13,220 bases of DNA, taken from contig CAMJRV010000026.1 of NCBI GenBank assembly GCA_946408315.1, positions 1-13,220 of the forward strand, written 5' to 3'. Made by a program: the position numbers and the translations under genes. The first letter of the stretch is position 1, and every line of letters begins with the position of its first letter. The notes beneath the pieces were generated by a model, which saw nothing but the letters and a program-made list of their open reading frames with translations, was not told the DNA's origin and did not search any database. The DNA is from an uncultured Bacillota bacterium. GTDB lineage: Bacteria; Bacillota; Clostridia; Peptostreptococcales; Anaerovoracaceae. Shown here piece by piece: positions 6,239 to 13,220 of this stretch.

Positions 6239-8090
6239 CTACCTCGTAGTCTGCGTCTACTACATTATCCGGTCTCGGCTGGGAATCCTCCTGAGCGCCG
6301 CCTCCCATGTTGCCCATGTTCGGATCAAATCCGCCCGCTCCTTCCTGAGCCTGCTGTGCCTGCTGGTACATCTTCGCGGAAATCGTGTGGAATTCTTCCG
6401 TCAGCGTTTCTGTCTTCGCCTTGATCTCCTCGATATCGTTGCCTTCCAACGCATGAGATAATGCTTCTCTGGCGCCGTTGATCCTGGATTTTTCATCCTC
6501 GCTCAGGCTTGCTTCAATATCCTTCAGAGATTTTTCGGTCTCATAGACGAGGGTTTCCGCTCTGTTTCTGACTTCGACCTCTTCCTTCTTCTTCTTATCC
6601 TCTTCCGCATACTGCTCGGCTTCCTTGATCTTCTGCTTGATATCGTCGTCGGAAAGCTTCGTCGAAGAAGTGATCGTAATCCTCTGCTCCTTGCCGGTAC
6701 CCAGATCCTTGGCGCTTACGTTTACGATACCGTTGGCGTCGATATCAAAGGTAACCTCGATCTGCGGAATTCCGCGGGGTGCCGGAGGGATTCCCGAAAG
6801 CTGGAATCTTCCCAGGGTAATGTTCCCTGCTGCCATCTCTCTTTCACCCTGCATAACATGGATGTCTACTGCGGACTGATTGTCTGCGGCAGTGGAGAAG
6901 ATCTGGCTCTTCTTTGTCGGAATCGTAGTATTTCTTTCGATCAGCCTTGTGGCAACGCCTCCCAAAGTCTCGATGGACAGAGACAGCGGTGTTACGTCGA
7001 GGAGCAGCACGTCTTTTACTTCACCTGTCAGCACACCTGCCTGAACGGCTGCGCCGACTGCTACGCATTCGTCCGGATTGATGCCCTTAAACGGGTCTTT
7101 TCCGGTGATTTTCTTTACTGCTTCCTGTACGGCCGGAATTCTTGTGGAACCGCCCACCAGTATTACCTTGGCCAGGTCGTTGGTCGTAACGCCGGCGTCG
7201 GACATGGCCTTTCTCATCGGTTCGATGGTCTTTTCGACCAGATGTGATGTCAGCTGGTCAAACTTCGCTCTTGTGACGTCCATGTTCAGATGGAGCGGAC
7301 CGTCTGCATTTACTGTAATGAACGGCAGGTTGATGTTTGTGGTCTGTGAGCTGGAAAGCTCCTTCTTTGCTTTTTCTGCCGCTTCCTTCAGTCTCTGGTG
7401 CGCCATCTTGTCTTTTCTCAGATCGACGCCGTTTTCCTTAGCAAAGCTGTCAGCGATAAAGTTGATCAGCACTTCGTCAAAATCGTCTCCGCCGAGCTTA
7501 TTGTTTCCGTTGGTGGCAAGAACTTCAAATACGCCGTCGCCCAGTTCCAGGATGGAAACGTCGAAGGTTCCGCCTCCCAGGTCATATACTAAAATTTTGT
7601 GATGGTCGTGATCTTTGTCGAGGCCGTAAGCAAGAGACGCCGCCGTAGGCTCGTTGATAATTCTCTTAACTTCCAGACCTGCGATCTTACCTGCATCCTT
7701 CGTAGCCTGCTTCTGGCTGTCGGTGAAATATGCGGGAACGGTGATGACCGCCTCTGTGACCTTTTCGCCGAGATAGCTTTCCGCGTCGGCCTTCAGCTTT
7801 GCAAGGATCATCGCAGAAATATCCTGGGGTGTGTAAGACTTTCCGTCTATCTCAACCCTGTGGTCGGTCCCCATATGTCTCTTGATCGAAGCGATCGTTC
7901 TGTCCGGATTTGTGATTGCCTGCCTCTTCGCAGTCTCACCGACCAGTCTTTCGCCATTCTTTGCAAAACCCACCACAGACGGGGTGGTTCTGTTTCCTTC
8001 TGCATTCGTAATAACTACCGGTTCGCCGCCTTCCAAAACGGCTACGCATGAATTTGTTGTTCCAAGGTCAATTCCTATTACTTTACCCAT
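6219..8090 (-). CDS. dnaK: chaperone protein DnaK (Hsp70)
   Basis: DnaK is the ATP-driven Hsp70 that binds exposed hydrophobic peptides, working with DnaJ and GrpE. The 623-residue protein has phosphate-1 GIDLGTTNS (6-14), phosphate-2 [10 protein letters not shown] (168-177), adenosine motif LVGGSTRIP (311-319) and the interdomain linker [10 protein letters not shown] (361-370). A beta-sandwich substrate domain and a helical lid follow, ending in a Gly/Met/Gln-rich tail and [14 protein letters not shown]. Between SIKRHMG and DGKSYTPQ (around residue 75) it lacks the ~24-residue segment of E. coli DnaK, a known mark of Gram-positive lineages. AGGAGG stands about 9 nt before ATG 8090. It follows grpE after 51 nt; no promoter is evident in that gap. 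Confidence 0.99.
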   Translation of the reverse strand: MGKVIGIDLGTTNSCVAVLEGGEPVVITNAEGNRTTPSVVGFAKNGERLVGETAKRQAITNPDRTIASIKRHMGTDHRVEIDGKSYTPQDISAMILAKLKADAESYLGEKVTEAVITVPAYFTDSQKQATKDAGKIAGLEVKRIINEPTAASLAYGLDKDHDHHKILVYDLGGGTFDVSILELGDGVFEVLATNGNNKLGGDDFDEVLINFIADSFAKENGVDLRKDKMAHQRLKEAAEKAKKELSSSQTTNINLPFITVNADGPLHLNMDVTRAKFDQLTSHLVEKTIEPMRKAMSDAGVTTNDLAKVILVGGSTRIPAVQEAVKKITGKDPFKGINPDECVAVGAAVQAGVLTGEVKDVLLLDVTPLSLSIETLGGVATRLIERNTTIPTKKSQIFSTAADNQSAVDIHVMQGEREMAAGNITLGRFQLSGIPPAPRGIPQIEVTFDIDANGIVNVSAKDLGTGKEQRITITSSTKLSDDDIKQKIKEAEQYAEEDKKKKEEVEVRNRAETLVYETEKSLKDIEASLSEDEKSRINGAREALSHALEGNDIEEIKAKTETLTEEFHTISAKMYQQAQQAQEGAGGFDPNMGNMGGGAQEDSQPRPDNVVDADYEVVDEENK

Positions 8091-8141
8091 CGTAAATATC
8101 CTCCTATTTTCTGTCTCTCAATCAATTTTCGGTATTTCTGC

Positions 8142-8711
8142 TTATTCCGCCACTTTTACCATGGACGGTCTGATTACTTTTTTATTCAGTAAATACCCCT
8201 TTTGCAATACCTGTATCACGTTTCCGCTTTCATGCTCTGCTGAGCTTCCGGTGAGTACCGCATGATGGTAGTTCGGGTCAAATGGCTCCCCTGTCGCGAT
8301 TATCTCCTCAACTCCGCTCTTTTCCAGTACGCCCTTGAACTGTTTGAAGATCATATTCATACCTTCTGCAAAGCTCTCATTTTCGCCGCTGTGTTCCAGC
8401 GCTCTCTCAAAATTATCTATCACATCAAGCAATTCTACTACGAGTTTCTCGTTAGCATATGCATAAATGTCGCTTCTTTCTTTTTCCACCCGCCTCTTAT
8501 AATTCTGGAAATCGGCGGCCAGTCTCAGATATTTCGCGTTAAGTTCCTCATCTTCTTTGGAGCCCGCTGTTTCCGATGCGCCATCCTCCTGCTTTTTCCC
8601 TCCGTCATCCGCGCCTCCCTCTGCAGCGTTCTTTTCTGCGCCTTCCGACGTATCAAGCTCCTTTTCCTTATCGATGTTCAGCGTATCGTCAGGTGCTTTT
8701 TTCTTACTCAT
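8142..8711 (-). CDS. grpE: nucleotide exchange factor GrpE
   Basis: GrpE is a dimer that releases ADP from DnaK and resets the chaperone cycle. The 189-residue product begins with an acidic, low-complexity and probably disordered stretch (1-57). A long helix follows with RLAADFQNYKRR (63-74) and LLDVIDNFERAL (94-105), then a beta-rich head with GEPFDPNYHHAV (141-152) and GYLLNKKVIRPSMVKVAE at the end. The start ATG 8711 overlaps the last 8 bases of hrcA (ATGAGTAA). Its binding site GGGAGGAGA lies within the hrcA end, so the two are probably translationally coupled. Confidence 0.98.
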   Translation of the reverse strand: MSKKKAPDDTLNIDKEKELDTSEGAEKNAAEGGADDGGKKQEDGASETAGSKEDEELNAKYLRLAADFQNYKRRVEKERSDIYAYANEKLVVELLDVIDNFERALEHSGENESFAEGMNMIFKQFKGVLEKSGVEEIIATGEPFDPNYHHAVLTGSSAEHESGNVIQVLQKGYLLNKKVIRPSMVKVAE

Positions 8712-9750
8712 CGTCCTCGTCTCCTCCCGTTAATTTAAATGTCTGGTTGATGTTCTCAGTAATGTATTCGATGATTGAGGTTACCTCATCGTACTTCATC
8801 CGGGTCGGGCCGATCACGCCCAGCTTTCCGACCAATTTTCCATTGATATGATACGTTGCCGTAATCAGGCTGCAATCTCTCATGGCATCCTCCGGATTTT
8901 CATTTCCGATGGTGATGATGACCCCATTTTCCCGATTCAGCAATACGTCCGTAAAATGCTTCTTCTTGTTGATCATTTCAAGAAATACTTTGGCCTTTTC
9001 AATGTCGTTATATTCCGGAATGGAGAAGATATTTGTGAGCCCATCCATGAACAACTCCACATTGAGCATATCCTCCAGGATGCTGATGAAATTCGGCCGG
9101 ATCGTCTCAACCAAGCGGTTCATCGCTTCTATGTCGGTTTCGAAATTTTTGATAATATCAAGCTTCAAAATTTCGGAGAGCATCTTCCCTTTATAGTTAT
9201 ACGTCATGACCTTTGAAAGCAAAGTAAGGTCCTCTTCCGTATACGGCACCTTCATCTTGACCGCCGTATTGGAGACCTTGCCGCTTTCCGTCACGAGCAT
9301 CAGAATTACCGTCGAATCGTCTACCGGAACAAAGTTGATATATTTCAGCTGGTTGGCTTCCTGATTCGGCGTGATTGCAAAGGAAGTCAGGTTGGTGAGC
9401 TCTGAAAGCAGACTTGCCGCACGCTGAATCGTCTTTTCCAATTCTGTGACGTTTTTCGTAATCTTTTCCGAGATGACCCTTTTTTCGTCCTCCGGAAGCT
9501 CGTATTTCTGCATCAGGTTGTTGACATACAGCCGGTACGCCTTGTCTGACGGCACCCTTCCCGCAGAAGTATGAGGATGTGTCAAAAACCCCATCTCTTC
9601 CAGGTCCGACATCTCATTCCTGATCGTAGCGGGACTGATTCCCATATCCAGCTTCTTGGAGAGGGTCCTCGATCCGATGGGTTCAGCGGAACGGATAAAA
9701 TCTCCTACGATCGCTTGCAGTATTCTCAGTTTTCTTTCCGATAAATCCAT
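8704..9750 (-). CDS. hrcA: heat-inducible transcription repressor HrcA
   Basis: HrcA represses class I heat-shock genes by binding CIRCE; its activity depends on GroE in B. subtilis. The 348-residue protein starts MDLSERKLRILQ and has a winged-helix N-terminal domain with SAEPIGSRTLSKK, SPATIRNEMSDLEEMGFL and HPHTSAGRVPSDKAYRLYV. A GAF-like and dimerisation region with VPVDDSTVILMLV and GVIGPTRMKYDEV follows. I chose ATG 9750 because it aligns with B. subtilis HrcA and has GGTGAT 4 nt upstream. The in-frame GTG at 9762 adds only four residues. It is the first gene of the operon and sits 47 nt downstream of a perfect CIRCE, so it should be autoregulated. Confidence 0.97.
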   Translation of the reverse strand: MDLSERKLRILQAIVGDFIRSAEPIGSRTLSKKLDMGISPATIRNEMSDLEEMGFLTHPHTSAGRVPSDKAYRLYVNNLMQKYELPEDEKRVISEKITKNVTELEKTIQRAASLLSELTNLTSFAITPNQEANQLKYINFVPVDDSTVILMLVTESGKVSNTAVKMKVPYTEEDLTLLSKVMTYNYKGKMLSEILKLDIIKNFETDIEAMNRLVETIRPNFISILEDMLNVELFMDGLTNIFSIPEYNDIEKAKVFLEMINKKKHFTDVLLNRENGVIITIGNENPEDAMRDCSLITATYHINGKLVGKLGVIGPTRMKYDEVTSIIEYITENINQTFKLTGGDEDDE

Positions 9751-9754
9751 CTCT

Positions 9755-9760
9755 ATCACC
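9755..9760 (-). promoter_or_regulatory. hrcA ribosome binding site
   Basis: GGTGAT on the minus strand, 4 nt before ATG 9750. It matches the 3' half of the full GGAGGTGAT Shine-Dalgarno, for which this short spacing is appropriate. It favours ATG 9750 over the GTG at 9762. Confidence 0.6.
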
Positions 9761-9797
9761 ACTTTTCAACGATTTCCATTTTGCTGTGATTTTGTTG

Positions 9798-9824
9798 TTA
9801 GCACTCTTAACCAGTGAGTGCTAA
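9798..9824. promoter_or_regulatory. CIRCE operator (HrcA binding site)
   Basis: TTAGCACTC, nine bases, then GAGTGCTAA: both arms match the CIRCE consensus with no mismatch. It lies 47 nt upstream of the hrcA ATG and begins about five bases after the predicted transcription start. HrcA bound here would block transcription initiation or early elongation, and the element would also form a hairpin in the mRNA leader. Confidence 0.98.
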
Positions 9825-9835
9825 TTCATAGTTTT

Positions 9836-9864
9836 AATTTAACACTGTTGTTCTTTATTGTCAA
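9836..9864 (-). promoter_or_regulatory. promoter of the hrcA-grpE-dnaK-dnaJ-prmA-rsmE operon
   Basis: On the minus strand, a perfect TTGACA (9859-9864) is followed by a 17-nt spacer and TAAATT (9836-9841, four of six consensus bases). Start is predicted near 9829, immediately before CIRCE. A/T-tracts at 9871-9895 upstream of the -35 resemble an UP element. The arrangement is that of a vegetative promoter under HrcA control. Confidence 0.8.
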
Positions 9865-9871
9865 CAGTGTT
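9841..9871. repeat. perfect 10-bp inverted repeat straddling the hrcA promoter
   Basis: AACACTGTTG (9841-9850) and CAACAGTGTT (9862-9871) are exact inverse complements with an 11-bp centre. One arm overlaps the -35 TTGACA and the other abuts the -10. The placement suggests an operator separate from CIRCE. It does not match the CtsR, LexA or Rex consensus as I know them. Confidence 0.75.
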
Positions 9872-9917
9872 TTAAAAAATATTTTAAAAATTTTTCCAGC
9901 ACCTGTCTCAAAAAAAA

Positions 9918-9926
9918 TGATATAAT
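9918..9926 (+). promoter_or_regulatory. extended -10 promoter of the cytidylate kinase-like gene
   Basis: TGATATAAT at 9918-9926 is a perfect TATAAT with the extended TGn element. No good -35 is present at 17 nt (AGCACC), which is tolerated by extended -10 promoters. Start is expected near 9933, about 24 nt before the ATG. Confidence 0.65.
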
Positions 9927-9956
9927 AATCGCATAAATTTGAAAGGAGCTGCGATC

Positions 9957-10589
9957 ATGAAGAGCAAAGTTGTCATTACCATCGCCAGACAGTTTGGAAG
10001 CGGAGGCAGGGAAATTGGAGAAAAACTTGCCGGTAAACTCGGGATTCCATTTTACGATAAGGCGCTGATCCACCTTGCTGCAAAGGAAAGCGGCATCGAC
10101 GAAGATTTGTTCGATTTTGCCGATGAAAAATCCTTCCATAATTTTTGGAACGCTTCCCCCGGAAGCGCAGGCTTTTACGGGAACAGAATCTCCCTGTTCA
10201 ATGAAATGCCCATGAACGACAGACTGTTTCTGATCCAATCCAATATCATCAGAAAGCTTGCCGAAAACGGCTCCTGTGTCATTGTGGGACGCTGTGCGGA
10301 TTACATTCTGAGGGACGACAGCCATACCGTCTCTGTTTTCATCCATTCCACCGAGCAGGACAGACAGGAGCGTCTGGTCCACAACTACGGCATCGCTGAA
10401 AAGGACGCGAAAGACGCCATGATAAAGACGGACAAAAAACGGGCGGCCTACTATAATTACTATTCCGGCGGGAAATGGGGCCGGGCGGATAACTATGACC
10501 TGTCCATCAACTCCAGCGCCTCGGGAATCGACGGCGCTGTGGATCTGATCATAACCCTCGCCGAATTAAAGCAAGGGGACGTAAAATAA
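9957..10589 (+). CDS. cytidylate kinase-like family protein
   Basis: This 210-residue protein resembles the cytidylate kinase-like family (PF13189), a P-loop group common in Clostridia whose substrate is mostly unknown. The N-terminal nucleotide-binding loop reads ARQFGSGGREIG (10-21), with Arg where the classical P-loop has Lys. Further family marks are LGIPFYDKALI, GSCVIVGRCADYIL and DRQERLVHNYGI. Next comes KTDKKRAAYYNYYSG, then YDLSINSS. AAAGGAG lies 8 nt before ATG 9957; an in-frame TTG at 9939 lies before that site and was rejected. The gene diverges from hrcA and overlaps the acyltransferase gene tail to tail by 41 bp. A role as CMP kinase is possible but not shown, because the family differs from Cmk proper. 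Confidence 0.85.
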   Translation: MKSKVVITIARQFGSGGREIGEKLAGKLGIPFYDKALIHLAAKESGIDEDLFDFADEKSFHNFWNASPGSAGFYGNRISLFNEMPMNDRLFLIQSNIIRKLAENGSCVIVGRCADYILRDDSHTVSVFIHSTEQDRQERLVHNYGIAEKDAKDAMIKTDKKRAAYYNYYSGGKWGRADNYDLSINSSASGIDGAVDLIITLAELKQGDVK

Positions 10590-11556
10590 TCCACCGGTAC
10601 AGCGTATCCATAAACGATTGATACCCTTTTACCACGGCCGGCCTTGAGAACAGCCACAGGGACAGCGCGGCAGCGGCGGCCAGGATCAGATAGGACAGGA
10701 CATCCTGCCCAAAGAAGGTTTTGAAGTATTTTATGACGTACCGAACAACGATGTGAAGCACGTAAATCGCCATCGTGTTCTGCCCGACTGCGACGAGAAA
10801 CGTCCTGCCCTTCGGCACGAGATTGAGAAAGACGAAGATCCACGCCCCTGAAAGGACCAGGATCACTGCCCTGATCGCAATTCCCCGATACCAGGACAGA
10901 CCTGTAGCCCCATAGGACGCTTTCATGTAGAGCGCCGACAGCGGCAGCAGGTGGAAATAAGCGATGGAGACACAGACGGCGAGAAGGATCACCAGGACGA
11001 AGATCCCCGCCGCCTTGGGAACGTTCCGGACTCTTTCGATCCATTCTTCTTTGAAATAGTAGCCCAGCAGAAAGAACGGAAGAAAACTGAAGGTTCTGCC
11101 CAGGGACAGCGTGGAGTCCAAAAACGGAATAAAGCCTGCCGCCAGCGATATTACAACGCTGACAGGCAGGATATTTTTTATTCTTACCAGATCCTTGATC
11201 AGAAAACGGTAGACGAACAGCGTCAGTAAATACCAGAGCGCCATGGTCGGCAGGGTGTAATCGAGATGCGCCCTGCCAAAAATGAGATACCGGATCAGAA
11301 ACATGATCGGCATCAAGATCAGATAGGGAAACAGAAATGTCTGAAACGCGGTGGCTCTGCACTTCTCAAGGTTTTTTGAGAAGTAACCGGATACGAAAAG
11401 GAAGCCCTGCATAATATAGGAAAACGAAATCGTATAGATCACCCCGCCGACAGTGGCCGGGGCGAAGGAACCGCTCATTCTGCAGTAATGTGCAATCACC
11501 ACAGAAAAGATTAAAATCGCTTTTATGTTGTCGAAAAGATAGTTTCTCTCCCTCAT
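10549..11556 (-). CDS. acyltransferase family 3 membrane protein
   Basis: The 335-residue product is a polytopic membrane protein with about ten hydrophobic segments, typical of acyltransferase family 3 (PF01757; fucose 4-O-acetylase and OafA-like enzymes). These O-acylate sugars or cell-surface polymers. The first helix carries NYLFDNIKAILIFSVVIAHY with the conserved His near residue 23, followed by FLFVSGYFSK and, later, LWYLLTLF. ATG 11556 follows the glpK stop by 7 nt and is preceded by GAGGGA. A TTG at 11583 in frame would overlap glpK and has no better site. The 3' end overlaps the convergent kinase gene. The acceptor cannot be read from the sequence; close linkage to glpK suggests a shared transcript but not a shared pathway. 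Confidence 0.85.
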   Translation of the reverse strand: MRERNYLFDNIKAILIFSVVIAHYCRMSGSFAPATVGGVIYTISFSYIMQGFLFVSGYFSKNLEKCRATAFQTFLFPYLILMPIMFLIRYLIFGRAHLDYTLPTMALWYLLTLFVYRFLIKDLVRIKNILPVSVVISLAAGFIPFLDSTLSLGRTFSFLPFFLLGYYFKEEWIERVRNVPKAAGIFVLVILLAVCVSIAYFHLLPLSALYMKASYGATGLSWYRGIAIRAVILVLSGAWIFVFLNLVPKGRTFLVAVGQNTMAIYVLHIVVRYVIKYFKTFFGQDVLSYLILAAAAALSLWLFSRPAVVKGYQSFMDTLYRWIILRPLALIRRGL

Positions 11557-11563
11557 TCTTCCC

Positions 11564-13057
11564 TCATCGTTTTGCCCATCCAAAGGACGTCTTGACTGCT
11601 TTTTCCCATCCGTTCAGCAATTCTCTGCGCACCTCGGCTTCCATCTCCGGTGTAAACGCTCGGGACATCTGCCAGTTTTCCAGGACTTCTTCCCTGTCCT
11701 TCCAATAGCCTGTCGCAAGACCGGCAAAATATGCGGCTCCCAGAGCTGTCGTCTCAACCGATGTGGGCCGCTTGACCGGCACGTTGATAATATCGGCCTG
11801 AAACTGCATTAAAAAGTTGTTTGCACAGGCACCGCCGTCCACCTTTAAGGAGGTCAGCCTGATTTTGGAGTCCTCTTCCATGACGGTCAGAACGTCGCTG
11901 GACTGATAAGCCAGGGACTCCAGCGCCGCCCTTACGATATGAAATTTATTTGCACCCCGGGTCAGTCCGACGATCGTTCCTCTTGCATAAGGGTCCCAGT
12001 AAGGAGCCCCAAGGCCGACAAAGGCCGGGACCAGGTAGACCCCGTTCGTATCCGTCACCTGGTTTGCCATCCACTCGGAATCGGAAGCCGTTTCGAGAAG
12101 CTTCAGCTCGTCGCGCAGCCATTGGATCGCAGCTCCGGCAACAAAGACGGAACCCTCCAGGGCATAGTGGACCGTTCCGTTCATTCCCCAGGCAATAGTG
12201 GTGATCAGCCCGTTCTCGGAAAATACCGGCGCGGTTCCCGTATTCATCAGAAGGAAACAGCCGGTGCCGTACGTGTTCTTTGCCTCTCCCGCCGTAAAGC
12301 AGGCCTGACCGAACAGGGCGGCCTGCTGGTCCCCTGCCGCTCCGGCAATCGGGATTTCTCCGCCGAAAATGGTGCCGTCGGTCACGCCGTAAATCTCGCT
12401 GGACGGCCTCGGTACAGGGAGAATGCAGCGGGGGAGATTGAGTTCATCCAGGATGTCCTGATCCCATTCCAGGGTATTGATATTGAACAGCATCGTCCGG
12501 GAGGCGTTGGAATAGTCCGTGACATGCACCCTTCCCATGGTCAGCTTCCAGATCAGCCAGGTCTCTATCGTTCCGAACAGGAGCTCCCCTGCTTCTGCCC
12601 GTACTCTCGCACCCTCTACATTTTCCAGCATCCAGCGGATCTTCGTTGCGGAAAAATAGGCGTCGATGGGCAGTCCTGTCTTCCGGCGGAACGTCTCGGA
12701 CAGTCCCTTCTCCTTCAGGGAATCGCAGTATTCGGCCGTCCGCCTGCACTGCCACACGATGGCGTTGCAGATCGGCAGTCCCGTCTTCTTATCCCAGATC
12801 ACAGTCGTCTCTCTTTGATTGGTGATACCGATGGCTTCGATATTCTGAAACCCTGCGTTGGCTTTATACATCGCCTCCTGGGCTACGCCGACCTGGGTAG
12901 ACCAGATTTCCATAGCGTCATGCTCCACCCAGCCCGGCTTGGGATAGATCTGAGTAAATTCCTTTTGGGCGGAACTGACGATCTCCCCTTTCTTGTTGTA
13001 TAAAATACAGCGGGAGCTGGTCGTTCCCTGATCCAGTGCCATGATATATTTTTCCAT
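11564..13057 (-). CDS. glpK: glycerol kinase
   Basis: GlpK converts glycerol and ATP to sn-glycerol 3-phosphate in the cytoplasm. The 497-residue length is normal for this FGGY kinase. Motifs include DQGTTSSR (9-16), [19 protein letters not shown] with substrate-binding Arg/Glu, [33 protein letters not shown] (catalytic Asp 243), [37 protein letters not shown] and [20 protein letters not shown] 13057 has AAGGA 8 nt upstream; a TTG 45 nt further upstream was rejected. At about residues 228-232 it reads GTIFG, where B. subtilis GlpK has YHFFG with the His phosphorylated by HPr, so that PTS control is probably absent. No clear promoter was seen in the 93 nt upstream, so it may be co-transcribed with the preceding gene. 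Confidence 0.98.
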   Translation of the reverse strand: MEKYIMALDQGTTSSRCILYNKKGEIVSSAQKEFTQIYPKPGWVEHDAMEIWSTQVGVAQEAMYKANAGFQNIEAIGITNQRETTVIWDKKTGLPICNAIVWQCRRTAEYCDSLKEKGLSETFRRKTGLPIDAYFSATKIRWMLENVEGARVRAEAGELLFGTIETWLIWKLTMGRVHVTDYSNASRTMLFNINTLEWDQDILDELNLPRCILPVPRPSSEIYGVTDGTIFGGEIPIAGAAGDQQAALFGQACFTAGEAKNTYGTGCFLLMNTGTAPVFSENGLITTIAWGMNGTVHYALEGSVFVAGAAIQWLRDELKLLETASDSEWMANQVTDTNGVYLVPAFVGLGAPYWDPYARGTIVGLTRGANKFHIVRAALESLAYQSSDVLTVMEEDSKIRLTSLKVDGGACANNFLMQFQADIINVPVKRPTSVETTALGAAYFAGLATGYWKDREEVLENWQMSRAFTPEMEAEVRRELLNGWEKAVKTSFGWAKR

Positions 13058-13060
13058 ATC

Positions 13061-13135
13061 ATAAATTCCTTCCGACGATAGAACTATAAATCCCTTCTGC
13101 AATCCGCGTCATAAATTTCTTTCAGCGATCCGATT
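13061..13135 (-). repeat. three degenerate copies of a 25-bp repeat in the glpK leader
   Basis: ATAAAT (plus strand) recurs at 13061, 13086 and 13111, exactly 25 bp apart, each followed by a pyrimidine-rich stretch and a GC/GAT core. First and third copies agree at 15 of 19 positions; the middle copy is weaker (12 of 19 with the first). On the coding strand each gives a GAARGRATTTAT-like sequence, and the copy nearest glpK supplies its ribosome binding site. Confidence 0.55.
13067..13071 (-). promoter_or_regulatory. glpK ribosome binding site
   Basis: AAGGA (within GGAAGGAA) on the minus strand, spaced about 8 nt from ATG 13057. It lies within the copy of a short repeat nearest to the gene and decides the start. 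Confidence 0.7.
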
Positions 13136-13150
13136 ATTAATCCAGTCTCT

Positions 13151-13220
13151 TTACCTGCCGTTTTTTCTGATCTGTTCCTTCTGCTCCGGGGACTTCCAAC
13201 GCAGGCATTCCCATGGAAAT
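13151..13220 (-). CDS. C-terminal tail of an unidentified upstream gene
   Basis: Reading the minus strand in from the window edge, one frame encodes FPWECLRWKSPEQKEQIRKNGR and then TAA at 13151-13153. Codon third positions are G/C-rich as in the neighbouring genes, unlike the other two frames, so I take this as the real end of a gene transcribed toward glpK. Twenty-two residues are too few to name it. The gap to glpK is 93 nt. Confidence 0.4.
   Translation of the reverse strand, partial: FPWECLRWKSPEQKEQIRKNGR

Noticed and set aside
9871..9900. AT-rich tract as a replication or integration site
   Set aside because: Its position directly upstream of the hrcA -35 is better explained as an UP-element-like sequence; no DnaA boxes or att-like repeats were seen.
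11939..13003. 354-codon open frame on the plus strand
   Set aside because: Antisense to glpK with no motif; product of codon bias.

Overview
The window looks like the chromosome of a member of the Bacillota, most likely of class Clostridia. Three things support this: the gene order hrcA-grpE-dnaK-dnaJ-prmA-rsmE, a perfect CIRCE operator, and a DnaK whose nucleotide-binding domain lacks the roughly 24-residue segment found in Gram-negative DnaK. A clostridial-type M23 peptidase domain and a lineage-typical GlpK fit the same picture. I cannot name the genus. Almost every base is coding, and no mobile element, CRISPR array, rRNA or tRNA was seen.

Layout. At 1-1081 (minus) is the 5' part of mtaB, a tRNA methylthiotransferase, cut by the window edge. 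It has its own promoter at 1164-1192. At 1348-3264 (plus) is a membrane-anchored protein that fuses an M23/LytM peptidase domain to a CE4 polysaccharide deacetylase domain. From 9750 down to 3321 (minus) runs the heat-shock operon: hrcA, grpE, dnaK, dnaJ, prmA, rsmE. Its control region at 9798-9871 holds CIRCE, a promoter with TTGACA at -35, and an extra perfect inverted repeat across the promoter. A second promoter (TTGACG-N17-TATAAT) lies at the end of dnaK and would drive dnaJ-prmA-rsmE separately. Diverging from hrcA is a cytidylate kinase-like gene (9957-10589, plus). It ends inside an acyltransferase-3 membrane protein gene (10549-11556, minus), which follows glpK (11564-13057, minus). 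A short coding tail of an unidentified gene enters at the right edge (13151-13220, minus).

How the genes work together. HrcA represses its own operon through CIRCE; DnaK, DnaJ and GrpE form the Hsp70 folding machine. PrmA (ribosomal protein L11), RsmE (16S rRNA m3U1498) and MtaB (tRNA ms2t6A37) modify the translation apparatus. In Bacillus subtilis these form one heptacistronic operon with an internal vegetative promoter just upstream of dnaJ. The same architecture is visible here, except that the cell-envelope gene has been placed in opposite orientation between rsmE and mtaB, separating mtaB from the heat-shock transcript.

The most interesting points are that interruption, the peptidase-deacetylase fusion, the inverted repeat over the hrcA promoter, the dnaJ promoter nested in an intercistronic hairpin, and a 25-bp-period repeat in the glpK leader. 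I did not find clear evidence of a wholly new multi-gene system.
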